Shown here: positions 62,601 to 64,000 of the stretch, piece by piece | Numbering within the stretch: position 1 is the first letter of the stretch | How the letters are laid out: each line of letters starts with the position of its first letter | NCBI RefSeq assembly: GCF_027887165.1 | Contig: NC_077235.1 | Span: 8,666,279 to 8,730,278, forward strand | Direction: 5' to 3' | Length of the DNA: 64,000 bases | Origin: Monodelphis domestica | Lineage: Eukaryota > Chordata > Mammalia > Didelphimorphia > Didelphidae | Notes under the pieces: model-generated | The model's database searches: none | What the model saw: only the letters and a program-made list of their open reading frames with translations | Told to the model about the DNA's origin: nothing | Made by a program: the position numbers and the translations under genes

Positions 62601-63008
62601 GAACCGTGGCAGAGCTATGGCAGTGCAGCCACCGTGCTAGAGCAGTGCTACGCCAAGTGGAAACCTCACTTTCTCCTACCCACACCGCCATTCGCCAGAG
62701 GTAAGCTGGGGGGAGCCAGTCCGGCCAGCCGGGGTCTTGGACCCGCCAAACGAGAAATGCCCGCCCTAAGTCAGCCCGGGACCTTTGTCTTCCACCTGCC
62801 TCTGCCTCCCTTAGAGCCCTCGGAGGGAACAAGTTTCCAAAGCGAGCCCCAGAGGGGGAAGGTGACCCGCAGGACGTTCCCACCGTAAGCCCCTGTTTGC
62901 TCTCACTTACATGTATGCCGGTGAAAGTGGCGACGACCGCGAGGTTTTAAGCACAGGAACGGGGAATTTCCAGATAGCAGGAGAGCTCGTTTTCCATTTC
63001 AAAGGCAT
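11924..63008 (-). CDS. KLHL13: KLHL13 (kelch-like 13), whole coding span, 7 coding exons
   Basis: Joining exons 62911-63008, 42230-42371, 36551-36683, 36051-36247, 25120-25915, 16929-17042 and 11924-12411 on the minus strand gives 1,968 nt: 655 codons and a TAA stop. Every junction is GT/AG and the phases agree (2, 0, 1, 0, 1, 1). By comparison with the family, the order is a unique N-terminus (1-80), BTB (about 92-161), BACK (about 196-297) and six kelch blades (about 341-640), marked by diglycines in TLGGV, VVGGQ, AVGGR, ISGGI, VIGGN and VVGGY. Known role of the family member: with KLHL9 it is the substrate adaptor of a CUL3 E3 ligase that ubiquitinates Aurora B for its relocation in mitosis. 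KLHL9 is the close paralog, but it is intronless, starts near residue 43 of KLHL13 and ends four residues later (SDHS, from memory). The introns, the N-terminal exon and the end at SPLSAP identify KLHL13. Confidence 0.97.
12412..16928 (-). other. KLHL13: KLHL13 intron 6
   Basis: 4,517 bp with GT donor at 16928 and AG acceptor at 12412-12413. Apart from a MIR near 15.9 kb, and T/C-rich sequence around 16.08-16.13 kb, I recognise no repeat. ORFs up to 137 codons (14460-14873) show no known domain. The AT-rich block around 16.2-16.4 kb looks repeat-free. Confidence 0.85.
15880..16017 (-). mobile_element. MIR / CORE-SINE fragment
   Basis: CCTCATTTTACAACTGTGGA, then GGCAGGATTCCAGGCCAGGG and CCCTATACTGCCTCTC is MIR read backwards, ending in the tRNA-like head. 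Confidence 0.6.
16929..17042 (-). CDS. KLHL13: KLHL13 coding exon 6 (kelch blade)
   Basis: 114 nt, a multiple of three, between the acceptor ctcacaccag and the donor gtaaagta. It encodes residues 456-493 with split glycine ends: [18 protein letters not shown], then [20 protein letters not shown]. This is one kelch blade with the usual Y-P...W pair and diglycine. It is too short for a stand-alone ORF search. Because the length is divisible by three and both junctions are phase 1, skipping the exon would keep the frame but delete nearly one blade. A GT repeat (minus strand) starts about 55 bases upstream of the acceptor. Confidence 0.95.
17097..17137. repeat. AC/GT microsatellite beside exon 6
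   Basis: About 20 AC units on the plus strand; in the KLHL13 pre-mRNA this is a (GU)n run starting about 55 bases upstream of the exon 6 acceptor. Confidence 0.95.
17222..17365 (-). mobile_element. MIR-family SINE fragment
   Basis: TTGGAGATCATCTAAGTCCC, CCAACCTCCTCATTTATAGC and TGAGGCACAGAGAGAAG match the reverse sense of a MIR-type element. Confidence 0.6.
18428..18480. repeat. ACAGAC-type simple repeat
   Basis: Imperfect mixture of ACAGAC and AC units. Confidence 0.8.
18610..18812 (+). mobile_element. tRNA-derived marsupial SINE with target duplication
   Basis: Starts GGGGGCAGCTGGGTGGCTCA with an RNA polymerase III A box (TGGCTCAGTGG) and B box (GGTTCAAATC), then GTGTGACCCTGGGCAAGTCA and a tail ending in A-rich sequence. 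It is bounded by the 11-bp direct repeat AAATGGCCTAA at 18599-18609 and 18813-18823, the target-site duplication of L1-type insertion. It is the best preserved SINE in the window and lies antisense to KLHL13. Confidence 0.93.
18898..18975. repeat. C-rich CCAAC/CCCAG tandem patch
   Basis: Irregular repeats of CCCAACCC, CCAGCCCAA and CCACC. On the minus strand G runs are spaced about every 4-8 bases. Confidence 0.8.
19186..19390 (-). mobile_element. MIR-family SINE
   Basis: TAGAGCTGGAAGGGCACTTA, ATTTTACAGAAGAGGAAACT, GACTTACCCAAGGTTGCATG and GAAGATTTGAACCAAAGTCT follow the full order of a MIR-type element read in reverse. Confidence 0.75.
21360..21435 (-). mobile_element. L2 LINE 3' end, short
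   Basis: AATTCAACCAACACTTAGTA followed by GAGCCAGCCTGG resembles the reverse complement of the L2 terminus. Confidence 0.45.
22120..22260 (-). mobile_element. L2 LINE 3' end fragment
   Basis: TTCAATTCCACAACTACTTC, TGCTATACACAGTGCCAGGA and CACTCACATTCTTGCCTAAT match the reversed L2 terminus. Confidence 0.55.
22835..23075 (+). mobile_element. CR1/L3-like LINE 3' end
   Basis: TTAGGCCTGACATAAGGAAA and AGCTTCCTGACAGTCAGAA, then GCTGGATGAGATGGCCTAGG and CTCTCCAAACTCAGAAATCC: the 'AGGAAAAACTTC ... GGATGGCC ... CCAACTC' order of CR1-type 3' ends. Confidence 0.6.
23115..23260 (+). mobile_element. MIR / CORE-SINE 3' fragment
   Basis: CTGCTATAAAATAGGGTTAA, then GGATAATGTATGGAAAGTGC and TTTAGAGGCTGTAAAATACT correspond to the 3' part of MIR. 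Confidence 0.65.
24164..24233. repeat. CTTT/CCTT-rich tract
   Basis: About 70 bases of almost pure pyrimidine (CTTT and CCTT units) followed by TTTTTTTTAAAAAA. Confidence 0.85.
25120..25915 (-). CDS. KLHL13: KLHL13 coding exon 5 (BACK and first kelch blades)
   Basis: 796 nt, the largest coding exon, residues 191-455 plus one base. After the acceptor ccctgaacag it starts [18 protein letters not shown] (BACK), passes [18 protein letters not shown] and the linker [17 protein letters not shown], and enters kelch blades at [32 protein letters not shown] and [14 protein letters not shown]. The donor is gtaagtagg. The NAAGEL segment is KLHL13-like; I recall SAAGEL for KLHL9. A stretch reading [16 protein letters not shown] differs from both human paralogs and may be lineage-specific. 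A CA repeat (minus strand) begins about 35 bases upstream of the acceptor. Confidence 0.98.
25949..25977. repeat. TG/CA microsatellite beside exon 5
   Basis: About 13-14 TG units on the plus strand. In KLHL13 pre-mRNA it is a (CA)n run ending about 35 bases upstream of the exon 5 acceptor, in the branch-point region. Confidence 0.95.
26629..26665. repeat. AC microsatellite
   Basis: About 18 AC units, intronic. Confidence 0.95.
27035..27245 (-). mobile_element. CR1/L3-like LINE fragment
   Basis: CTCTGGGCTAAACATTCCCT, CTCTACATTCTCTCCAACTT, ACTAATGTCCTTTCAAAAAT, CCAGAAGTGAACACAAGACC and ATTATTAAATGCAG follow, in reverse sense, the coding region close to the 3' end of CR1-type LINEs. Confidence 0.65.
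28440..29125 (+). mobile_element. L2 LINE 3' region (about 690 bp)
   Basis: AATCCAGTGGTTCTTAACTG, TGTATGGTCTTTAAAGCCCT, ATGTCTCCCATGCCTTGAAT, GACTGCCTCCTGGCTTCCTT and CCCATTAGACTGAGAGCTCC follow the sense order of the L2 C-terminal coding region and 3' UTR. It is the forward counterpart of the reverse fragment at 6195-6840. Confidence 0.8.
29857..29915. repeat. ATAGAT hexanucleotide repeat
   Basis: Nine to ten tandem units of GATATA/ATAGAT with almost no variation. Confidence 0.95.
32905..33065 (+). mobile_element. CR1/L3-like LINE 3' end, decayed
   Basis: CAATACCAGGAAAAACTTTC, AGCAGTTGAAGTTATCTGAA and CAGGCTGCCTAACAGGAGGG keep the order of CR1-type tails ('AAAAACTTTCTAGCAGT ... GGAACAGGCTGCC'). 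Confidence 0.55.
33624..33685. repeat. CA microsatellite (about 30 units)
   Basis: Pure CA on the plus strand, (UG)n in KLHL13 pre-mRNA. Confidence 0.95.
36051..36247 (-). CDS. KLHL13: KLHL13 coding exon 4 (BTB, second half)
   Basis: 197 nt after the acceptor ttttctccag, reading [15 protein letters not shown], then [18 protein letters not shown], then [22 protein letters not shown], before the donor gtaagata. It covers residues 125-190: the BTB C-terminal helices and the start of the 3-box region that helps hold CUL3. Only 303 bp of intron separate it from exon 3, by far the shortest intron of the gene. The exon ends at phase 0. Confidence 0.96.
36248..36550 (-). other. KLHL13: KLHL13 intron 3
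   Basis: 303 bp between the two halves of the BTB domain, with gtagag donor and ttctccag acceptor. No repeat is recognised. Confidence 0.9.
36551..36683 (-). CDS. KLHL13: KLHL13 coding exon 3 (BTB, first half)
   Basis: 133 nt between the acceptor cattgtag and the donor gtagag. It encodes [20 protein letters not shown], then [23 protein letters not shown], residues 81-124 plus the first base of Gly125. This is the N-terminal half of the BTB/POZ fold: the CDV strand, the FPVHR element and the S-DYFKAMF helix that forms the homodimer and CUL3-facing surface in this family. No open reading frame longer than this exon covers it, so an ORF search alone would miss it. Confidence 0.95.
37025..37085 (+). 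mobile_element. MIR-family tail
   Basis: TATAAAATGAGAGGGTTACA and CAATTCAAATATTCTATGAT: the 'AAAATGAGAGGGTTGGACTA ... TTCTATGAT' tail. Confidence 0.5.
37320..37440 (+). mobile_element. tRNA-head SINE (MIR-like) fragment
   Basis: CATAGTAGATAGAGAGCTGG (A-box area) and TTTGGGTTCCAGTTCTG (B-box area), then CCTGGGTGACCATTAG. Confidence 0.55.
38120..38320 (+). mobile_element. tRNA-derived marsupial SINE, older copy
   Basis: Same family as 18610-18812: GTAACTCAGTGAATTGAGAG, CCAGGCCTAGAGATGGGAGG, TTCAAGTCTTGCCTCAAAC, GTGTGACCCTGGGCAAGTCA, TTCTGCCTTGGAACAAAT and AAAGTAAGGGTTTT. More substitutions than the 18.6 kb copy; a clean target duplication was not found. Confidence 0.9.
39649..40327 (+). mobile_element. 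Candidate solo LTR of an endogenous retrovirus
   Basis: 679 bp starting TGTGAAGATT and ending CCCCTTACA, so it has TG...CA ends with a short imperfect inverted terminal match (TGTGAAG / CTTACA). It contains a TATA-like CTCTAAAAATACC near 39870 and a poly(A) signal AATAAA at 40244-40249, about 80 bases from the end, fitting U3-R-U5 order. Flanks GGAC and AGAC could be a decayed 4-bp target duplication. No gag, pol or env remains, so it would be a solo LTR. The ends are read by eye; the family is not assigned. Confidence 0.6.
40990..41130 (-). mobile_element. MIR / CORE-SINE fragment
   Basis: GTTGCAAAATGATTTCCATG, TGATCCTTCTGACAACCCTG and GGAAACTAAGGCTTAAC match MIR in reverse. Confidence 0.6.
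41140..41530 (+). mobile_element. L2-like LINE 3' end, decayed
   Basis: TTGTCCTCCCCGTTAGATTA, TAAGTGATTTGAGGGCATGG near 41482-41520 match the L2 terminal region ('CCCCATTAGATTGTAAGCTCCTTGAGGGCAGGGA'); the upstream pyrimidine-rich sequence is compatible. Confidence 0.5.
42230..42371 (-). CDS. KLHL13: KLHL13 coding exon 2
   Basis: 142 nt encoding residues 33-80. After the acceptor ttttag the frame reads [11 protein letters not shown] and ends HSSVVLQ before the donor gtaatac. The segment is the acidic, low-complexity linker before the BTB domain and is the least conserved part compared with my memory of the human protein (for example [15 protein letters not shown] here against LSLGGSEMGLSSHLQ). 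The Met in DPHMK corresponds to the start codon used by the shorter KLHL9 protein. The exon is entered with two bases carried from exon 1 and ends at phase 0. Confidence 0.95.
43235..43400 (+). mobile_element. L2-like LINE 3' fragment
   Basis: CTTCAATGCCACCTCTTCCA and TAACTTTTCTTGATCCCGCT match the L2 3' 'AATGCCACCTCCTCCATGAAGCCTTCC' segment. Confidence 0.5.
44265..44425 (-). mobile_element. L2 LINE, RT-region fragment
   Basis: ACAGAAAGGTCAAGAATGGC and CTGAGAAAAGACCATCAGG, then TTCAGAGATCACTGAAG correspond, in reverse, to the RT segment of L2 downstream of its AFDTVDH motif. Confidence 0.45.
45225..45720 (-). mobile_element. L2 LINE fragment split by a MIR
   Basis: CAGGCTAAAGAATTTGAGTT, TCATCTTGGGAGGCAATGGG and GAACCACTAAAGGAGTTTCA match reversed L2. 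It is interrupted at 45326-45572 by a MIR, after which GATGTCAGGAATTTGTGATT appears to continue the L2. The L2 is therefore older than the MIR. Confidence 0.55.
45326..45572 (-). mobile_element. Near full-length MIR / CORE-SINE nested in L2
   Basis: AATAGCTAACATTTATATAA, AAGTGCTTTACAATTATTAT, GAGGAAACTGAGGCACATAG, AAGTGACTTGCCCAGGGTCA, AGATTTGAACTATGATCTTC and GGCACTCTATCCACAGCTTC span the whole element from tail to tRNA head. Confidence 0.85.
45960..47600 (-). mobile_element. L2 LINE with recognisable reverse-transcriptase remnants
   Basis: The 3' end is at the left (AAGGCAATCCCCAGCCTCAT), then GGGCCTTAAATGCCAGGCAA, GTGTTGGGAGAGGG and further coding remnants. Minus-strand translation at 46866-47105 contains [18 protein letters not shown], the L2/CR1 RT block that in intact elements reads G-P-Q-G-S-x-L-G-P-L-L, followed about 30 residues later by DSQID. 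The neighbouring frame at 46519-46833 has [11 protein letters not shown]. Frames are broken by shifts and stops, so the element is dead. At about 1.6 kb it is the longest L2 piece here. Confidence 0.75.
48005..48155 (+). mobile_element. L2 LINE 3' end fragment
   Basis: CATCCCCTCTAAGAGTGTGA, GCTCCTGGCGAGCAAGCAGC and AGCTTAATAAATGCTTTTTA match the L2 terminus. Confidence 0.65.
48333..48347. repeat. G15 homopolymer
   Basis: Fifteen consecutive G on the plus strand; length uncertain in any assembly. Confidence 0.9.
50949..51015. repeat. CT/CTGT simple repeat
   Basis: Mixed TCTC and CTGT units just before the L2 at 51.04 kb. Confidence 0.75.
51040..51835 (+). mobile_element. L2 LINE, RT C-terminal region
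   Basis: The frame at 50899-51375 contains [20 protein letters not shown], followed by [10 protein letters not shown], the segment downstream of the RT YADD block in L2. It continues with ATTGGCCTCCCTACCCTTAA, ATGTTGCAGCCAAGGTGATA and AAAATATAAACTCATCTGTT. Frames are interrupted. Opposite orientation to the L2 at 45.96-47.6 kb. Confidence 0.8.
52280..52317. repeat. TG microsatellite
   Basis: About 18 TG units. Confidence 0.95.
52455..52580 (-). mobile_element. MIR / CORE-SINE fragment
   Basis: CAGTAGAGGCAGGATTTGAA and CCAGGGTCTTCTTGGCTACA are the reversed B-box region of MIR. Confidence 0.6.
52840..53120 (+). mobile_element. L2 LINE 3' coding fragment
   Basis: TTTTTAGTGGTTTCCCATCA, TCAGCTGCCTTTCCAAGCTT, ATCAACATGCCTTTCCACAA and GTCTAGAATACATTCCCTCT follow the sense order of L2 near its 3' end. 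Confidence 0.7.
53128..54172 (-). mobile_element. MIR / CORE-SINE split by a candidate LTR
   Basis: Left part 53128-53232 (GTAGCTCACATTTATATAGC, AAGTGCTTTGCAAATATTAT, GAGAGGTAGGTGCTA) and right part 53999-54172 (CCATTTTACACATAAGGAAA, AGTGATTTGCCCAGGGTCAT, GACTTCAGGTCCAGTACTCT) are adjacent segments of one reversed MIR. About 766 bp of unrelated sequence separates them. Confidence 0.85.
53233..53998 (+). mobile_element. Candidate solo LTR inserted in a MIR
   Basis: About 766 bp starting TGAGATAATTAAAACAGC and ending TTCA, interrupting a MIR whose two halves are contiguous in the consensus, so it is an insertion. It has a CCAAT box (GGCCAATCGG, near 53605), an AT-rich TATA-like TTAAATA (near 53638) and AATAAA at 53941-53946, about 55 bases from the right end: LTR order in the plus sense. 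Flanks CTAAC and CTAGT are only weakly similar, so exact ends and target duplication are uncertain. A nonautonomous DNA element is the alternative. Confidence 0.6.
54225..54405 (+). mobile_element. L2-like LINE 3' end
   Basis: GGAACATAAGCATCTTGTGG, TACCAGGCACATAGCAGGCT and TTTAATGGCTATTTGTTGAA match the L2 terminus. Confidence 0.6.
54605..54775 (+). mobile_element. CR1/L3-like LINE 3' end
   Basis: GGCTGCCTCAGGAGGGAGTG, GGTTCCCGTTGCTAGAGGTC and TTCCAGGGAAGCTTGGTTAG, then CCACTTGTTGAGAATG match CR1/L3-type tails ('GGCTGCCT..GGAGGTGGTGGGTTCCCC..TGGAGGTCTTCAAG'). Confidence 0.7.
54830..54900 (+). mobile_element. MIR / CORE-SINE fragment
   Basis: TATGACCTTGGGCAAGTCAT followed by TGAACCCTCTGAGCCTCAG is the MIR core in forward sense. 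Confidence 0.6.
56184..56426 (+). mobile_element. tRNA-derived SINE with RTE-type tail
   Basis: GAGTTTAAATCTGGCTTCGG (B-box area), TGTGACCCTGGGCAAGTCAC, CTCAGTTTCCTCATCTGTGA, GAACTGGAGAAGGACATGGC, AAACTACTCCAGTATCTTTG and GGAGTCACAAAGAATCAAAC, ending in CAAATGACTGAATAACAACA. The tail 'GTCACGAAGAGTCGGACACGACTG'-type sequence is shared with RTE/BovB LINEs, which supply the transposition machinery. Confidence 0.85.
56841..57481 (+). mobile_element. 5'-truncated L1 with perfect 18-bp target-site duplication
   Basis: 641 bp bounded by AAGAACATCACCCACTTG at 56823-56840 and again at 57482-57499. It begins inside ORF2 ([16 protein letters not shown]), keeps the C-terminus open to its natural end ([20 protein letters not shown], then TDILWYN stop at 57124-57126), and has a 3' UTR and an A-rich tail. 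It matches bases 340-977 of the window with a few percent divergence and lacks that copy's frameshift and stop. It is too truncated to be active. Confidence 0.95.
58560..58592. repeat. GGA/GGAAGGA simple repeat
   Basis: Short purine-rich tandem patch, about 30 bases. Confidence 0.7.
59565..59617. repeat. ATT trinucleotide repeat
   Basis: About 14 TTA/ATT units followed by variant GTTATT units. Confidence 0.95.
62911..63008 (-). CDS. KLHL13: KLHL13 coding exon 1 (start codon)
   Basis: On the minus strand the ATG at 63008-63006 opens a frame beginning [16 protein letters not shown] and ending SPLSPAY plus two bases of the next codon, followed by the donor gtaagtgaga. This is the KLHL13-specific N-terminus, absent from KLHL9. 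The start context is CAACATGC, with A at -3 (good) and C at +4. The exon supplies residues 1-32 and two bases of Ile33, completed by the first base of exon 2. Just upstream lie two short upstream ORFs, one overlapping this start. No signal peptide or membrane segment is seen, as expected for a cytosolic or nuclear adaptor. Human KLHL13 has alternative first exons; I did not find another one in this window. Confidence 0.95.
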
Positions 63009-63076
63009 GTTGTCACCACGATACTACAATAACAGTAAACAGCGTTTCCATAACACACCAGGACCAGGACTTCCAT
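62999..63076 (-). other. Upstream ORF 1 in the KLHL13 leader, overlapping the main start
   Basis: ATG at 63076-63074 in the context GGGGGAATGG (G at +4, G at -3) opens 25 codons beginning MEVLVLVCYGNAVYCY and stops at TGA 63001-62999. The stop lies 10 nt past the A of the KLHL13 start codon and in a different frame, so ribosomes translating it would pass over the main ATG. Whether it is in the mature leader depends on the transcription start, which I cannot see. Confidence 0.5.
63013..63051 (-). other. Upstream ORF 2 in the KLHL13 leader
   Basis: ATG at 63051-63049 (context GTTATGG) starts a 12-codon frame, METLFTVIVVSW, ending at TGA 63015-63013, four bases before the KLHL13 ATG. It lies within uORF 1 in another frame. 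Spacing to the main start is too short for efficient reinitiation, so it could lower KLHL13 translation if included in the leader. Confidence 0.45.
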
Positions 63077-63107
63077 TCCCCCTGCCACAGCAGAGCCCTC
63101 CTGGAGG

Positions 63108-63143
63108 CTGCCGCCGCCGCCGCCGCCGCTGCCGCCGCTGCTG
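63108..63143 (-). repeat. GC-rich CGG/GGC triplet tract in the KLHL13 leader
   Basis: The plus strand has an almost unbroken series of CCG/CTG triplets; in the sense of KLHL13 it is a GGC/AGC tract about 12 triplets long with CAG interruptions. It sits about 100 bases upstream of the start codon. In other genes, 5' leader CGG tracts are length-unstable and can form G-rich structures. Confidence 0.8.
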
Positions 63144-63588
63144 GGGCTCCAAACCAGCCAGAGATGCTGCCAGTGCCCTCGCACCGCCCCGGGCTCCCAG
63201 CCTGGAGGAGAGGGCTGCAAGGCATTGCCTGTCCCCTCCAGGACTGGGATGAGGCTCCCCCCTACCTCCACAGCACTGCCGCCTCACTGGGGAGACGCTG
63301 ACTGCAGTAGGCAGGGACGTGCCTTTTGGGGGGCTCACTCGGCTCCGCACAGGGCAAAGCTGGCAATGCCACGGTCGTGGTGCCTTGGCGGGAGGGCTCG
63401 GGCTAGCCTCTGCTTCTGGACCAGTAGAGGCAGGGAAAAGCAGGACAGAGCTGGGACTCTGGGCGCAAAGGAAGCCACACACCTACCTACTCAGAATACA
63501 CTTGTCATCCTCTGAACAGTCTTCCTTGGAGCTGCAACAATACAAGTGGGCTAGTAAGCTCAGCATAGCCTTGGGCCGCTGCTGGAGC

Positions 63589-63670
63589 AGCTGAGCTGAG
63601 TGAGCTGGGCTGGGCTGGGCTGGGCTGAGCGGGGCTGAGCGGGCTGAGCCGGGCTGGGCTGGGCTGGGCT
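63589..63670. repeat. GGGCT tandem repeat in the putative promoter
   Basis: About 14 units of a 5-base motif with variants (GGGCT, GAGCGGGGCT, GAGCC). The G runs of three to four on the plus strand are spaced regularly enough to suggest G-quadruplex potential. It lies about 600 bases upstream of the KLHL13 ATG. Confidence 0.85.
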
Positions 63671-63820
63671 ACTAACCGCAGCAGTGGCAGCTGCCTGGGC
63701 GGGCGCCTGCTATGTGAGCTCTGAACAAGCACCCCGCCTGACTATGCCATTAAGGAGAGCGCCCAGCGCCCCAGCGCCCGTCCTTCACAGCCATTGTGCG
63801 ACCAAGGCCAAGTCCAGGAG

Positions 63821-63836
63821 CCCCCCCCCCCCCCCC
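63821..63836. repeat. C16 homopolymer
   Basis: Sixteen consecutive C on the plus strand, flanked by GGAG and AGAC. The exact length in an assembly is prone to sequencing error. Confidence 0.9.
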
Positions 63837-63975
63837 AGACGGCTGCCCGAGCCCGGATGGCACGCCAGAGTGACGGCTGCTCGGGCCAGGCTGGGCTCTC
63901 CCTTCCCTAGGCTGATCCTCAAGCAGGATGAGCCCCAGCGCCGGCATTTGACAACATCTGGGGCAGTCCTGCGGA

Positions 63976-64000
63976 CCTCCCTCCCTCCCTCCCTCCCTCC
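63976..64000. repeat. CCCT tandem repeat at the window edge
   Basis: Five or more units of CCCT/CTCC run to the last base, so the repeat continues beyond the window. Confidence 0.85.

Larger units (their letters stand above)
42372..62910 (-). other. KLHL13: KLHL13 intron 1 (20.5 kb)
   Basis: The longest intron, from the donor gtaagtgaga at 62910 to the acceptor ttttag at 42372. It carries most of the datable insertions: a complex L2/MIR block (44.2-47.6 kb), L2 on the opposite strand (51.0-53.1 kb), a candidate LTR inside a MIR (53.2-54.0 kb), an RTE-tailed SINE (56.2 kb) and a young-looking L1 (56.8 kb). 42.4-43.1, 48.4-50.9, 55.0-56.1, 57.5-59.5 and 59.8-62.1 kb contain nothing I recognise beyond short simple repeats. 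Confidence 0.85.
62100..64000 (-). promoter_or_regulatory. KLHL13: GC-rich CpG-island-like region, KLHL13 5' end and putative promoter
   Basis: Base composition changes sharply near 62.1 kb from AT-rich intron to GC-rich sequence with frequent CG dinucleotides. The region includes coding exon 1, the leader, a GC triplet tract (63108-63143), a GGGCT repeat (63589-63670), a C16 run and a CCCT repeat at the window edge. This is the expected setting for the promoter of a broadly expressed gene. The exact transcription start and any upstream noncoding exon cannot be fixed from sequence alone, and the island may continue past 64000. The part left of 62911 lies inside intron 1. Confidence 0.65.

Noticed and set aside
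62143..62640. 165-codon plus-strand ORF and overlapping minus ORFs in GC-rich DNA
   Set aside because: GC-rich sequence is poor in stop codons, so long chance ORFs are expected. No domain or homology is recognisable.
11924..63008. Assigning the gene as KLHL9
   Set aside because: KLHL9 is intronless, lacks the MPLKWK N-terminal exon and has a longer C-terminus; the split gene with 655 codons is KLHL13.

Overview
This is a 64 kb piece of vertebrate, almost certainly marsupial, genomic DNA. The evidence is a split multi-exon gene plus a typical marsupial repeat load: tRNA-derived SINEs (one with an RTE-type tail), MIR/CORE-SINEs, many old L2 LINE fragments, CR1/L3 tails, and L1 3' ends with a therian ORF2 C-terminus. 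Which marsupial cannot be decided by reading alone.

The window holds one protein gene, on the minus strand: KLHL13, a BTB-BACK-kelch substrate adaptor for the CUL3 ubiquitin ligase. I reconstructed its whole coding sequence. Seven coding exons (62911-63008, 42230-42371, 36551-36683, 36051-36247, 25120-25915, 16929-17042, 11924-12411) join with matching phases, GT/AG junctions throughout and no in-frame stop, giving 1,968 nt or 655 codons plus stop. The 5' end lies in a GC- and CpG-rich region at the right edge (about 62.1-64.0 kb) with a GC-rich triplet tract and two upstream ORFs in the leader. The 3' UTR runs left from 11923 to a probable AATAAA signal at 10627-10632 and carries a long GA/CT microsatellite. 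In humans KLHL13 is on Xq24, in the X-conserved region shared with marsupials, so this window is probably X-linked (inference).

Layout, left to right. 1-10.6 kb: intergenic, downstream of KLHL13, rich in L1 (three fragments), L2 and MIR, with a perfect 20-bp inverted repeat at 2084-2140. 10.6-12.4 kb: 3' UTR and last exon. 12.4-63 kb: six introns (about 4.5, 8.1, 10.1, 0.3, 5.5 and 20.5 kb) holding a SINE with an 11-bp target duplication, a 5'-truncated L1 with a perfect 18-bp target duplication, two candidate solo LTRs (one splitting a MIR), several L2 fragments in which reverse-transcriptase motifs can still be read, and many microsatellites, two of them just upstream of the 3' splice sites of exons 5 and 6. 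62.1-64 kb: first coding exon, leader and putative promoter.

I found no second protein gene, no RNA gene, no CRISPR and no unknown multi-gene system. The points most worth checking are the KLHL13 leader (uORFs and GC triplets), the 2.1 kb hairpin, the repeat-flanked splice sites, the datable insertions, and the resemblance of this KLHL13 to the KLHL9 retrocopy.
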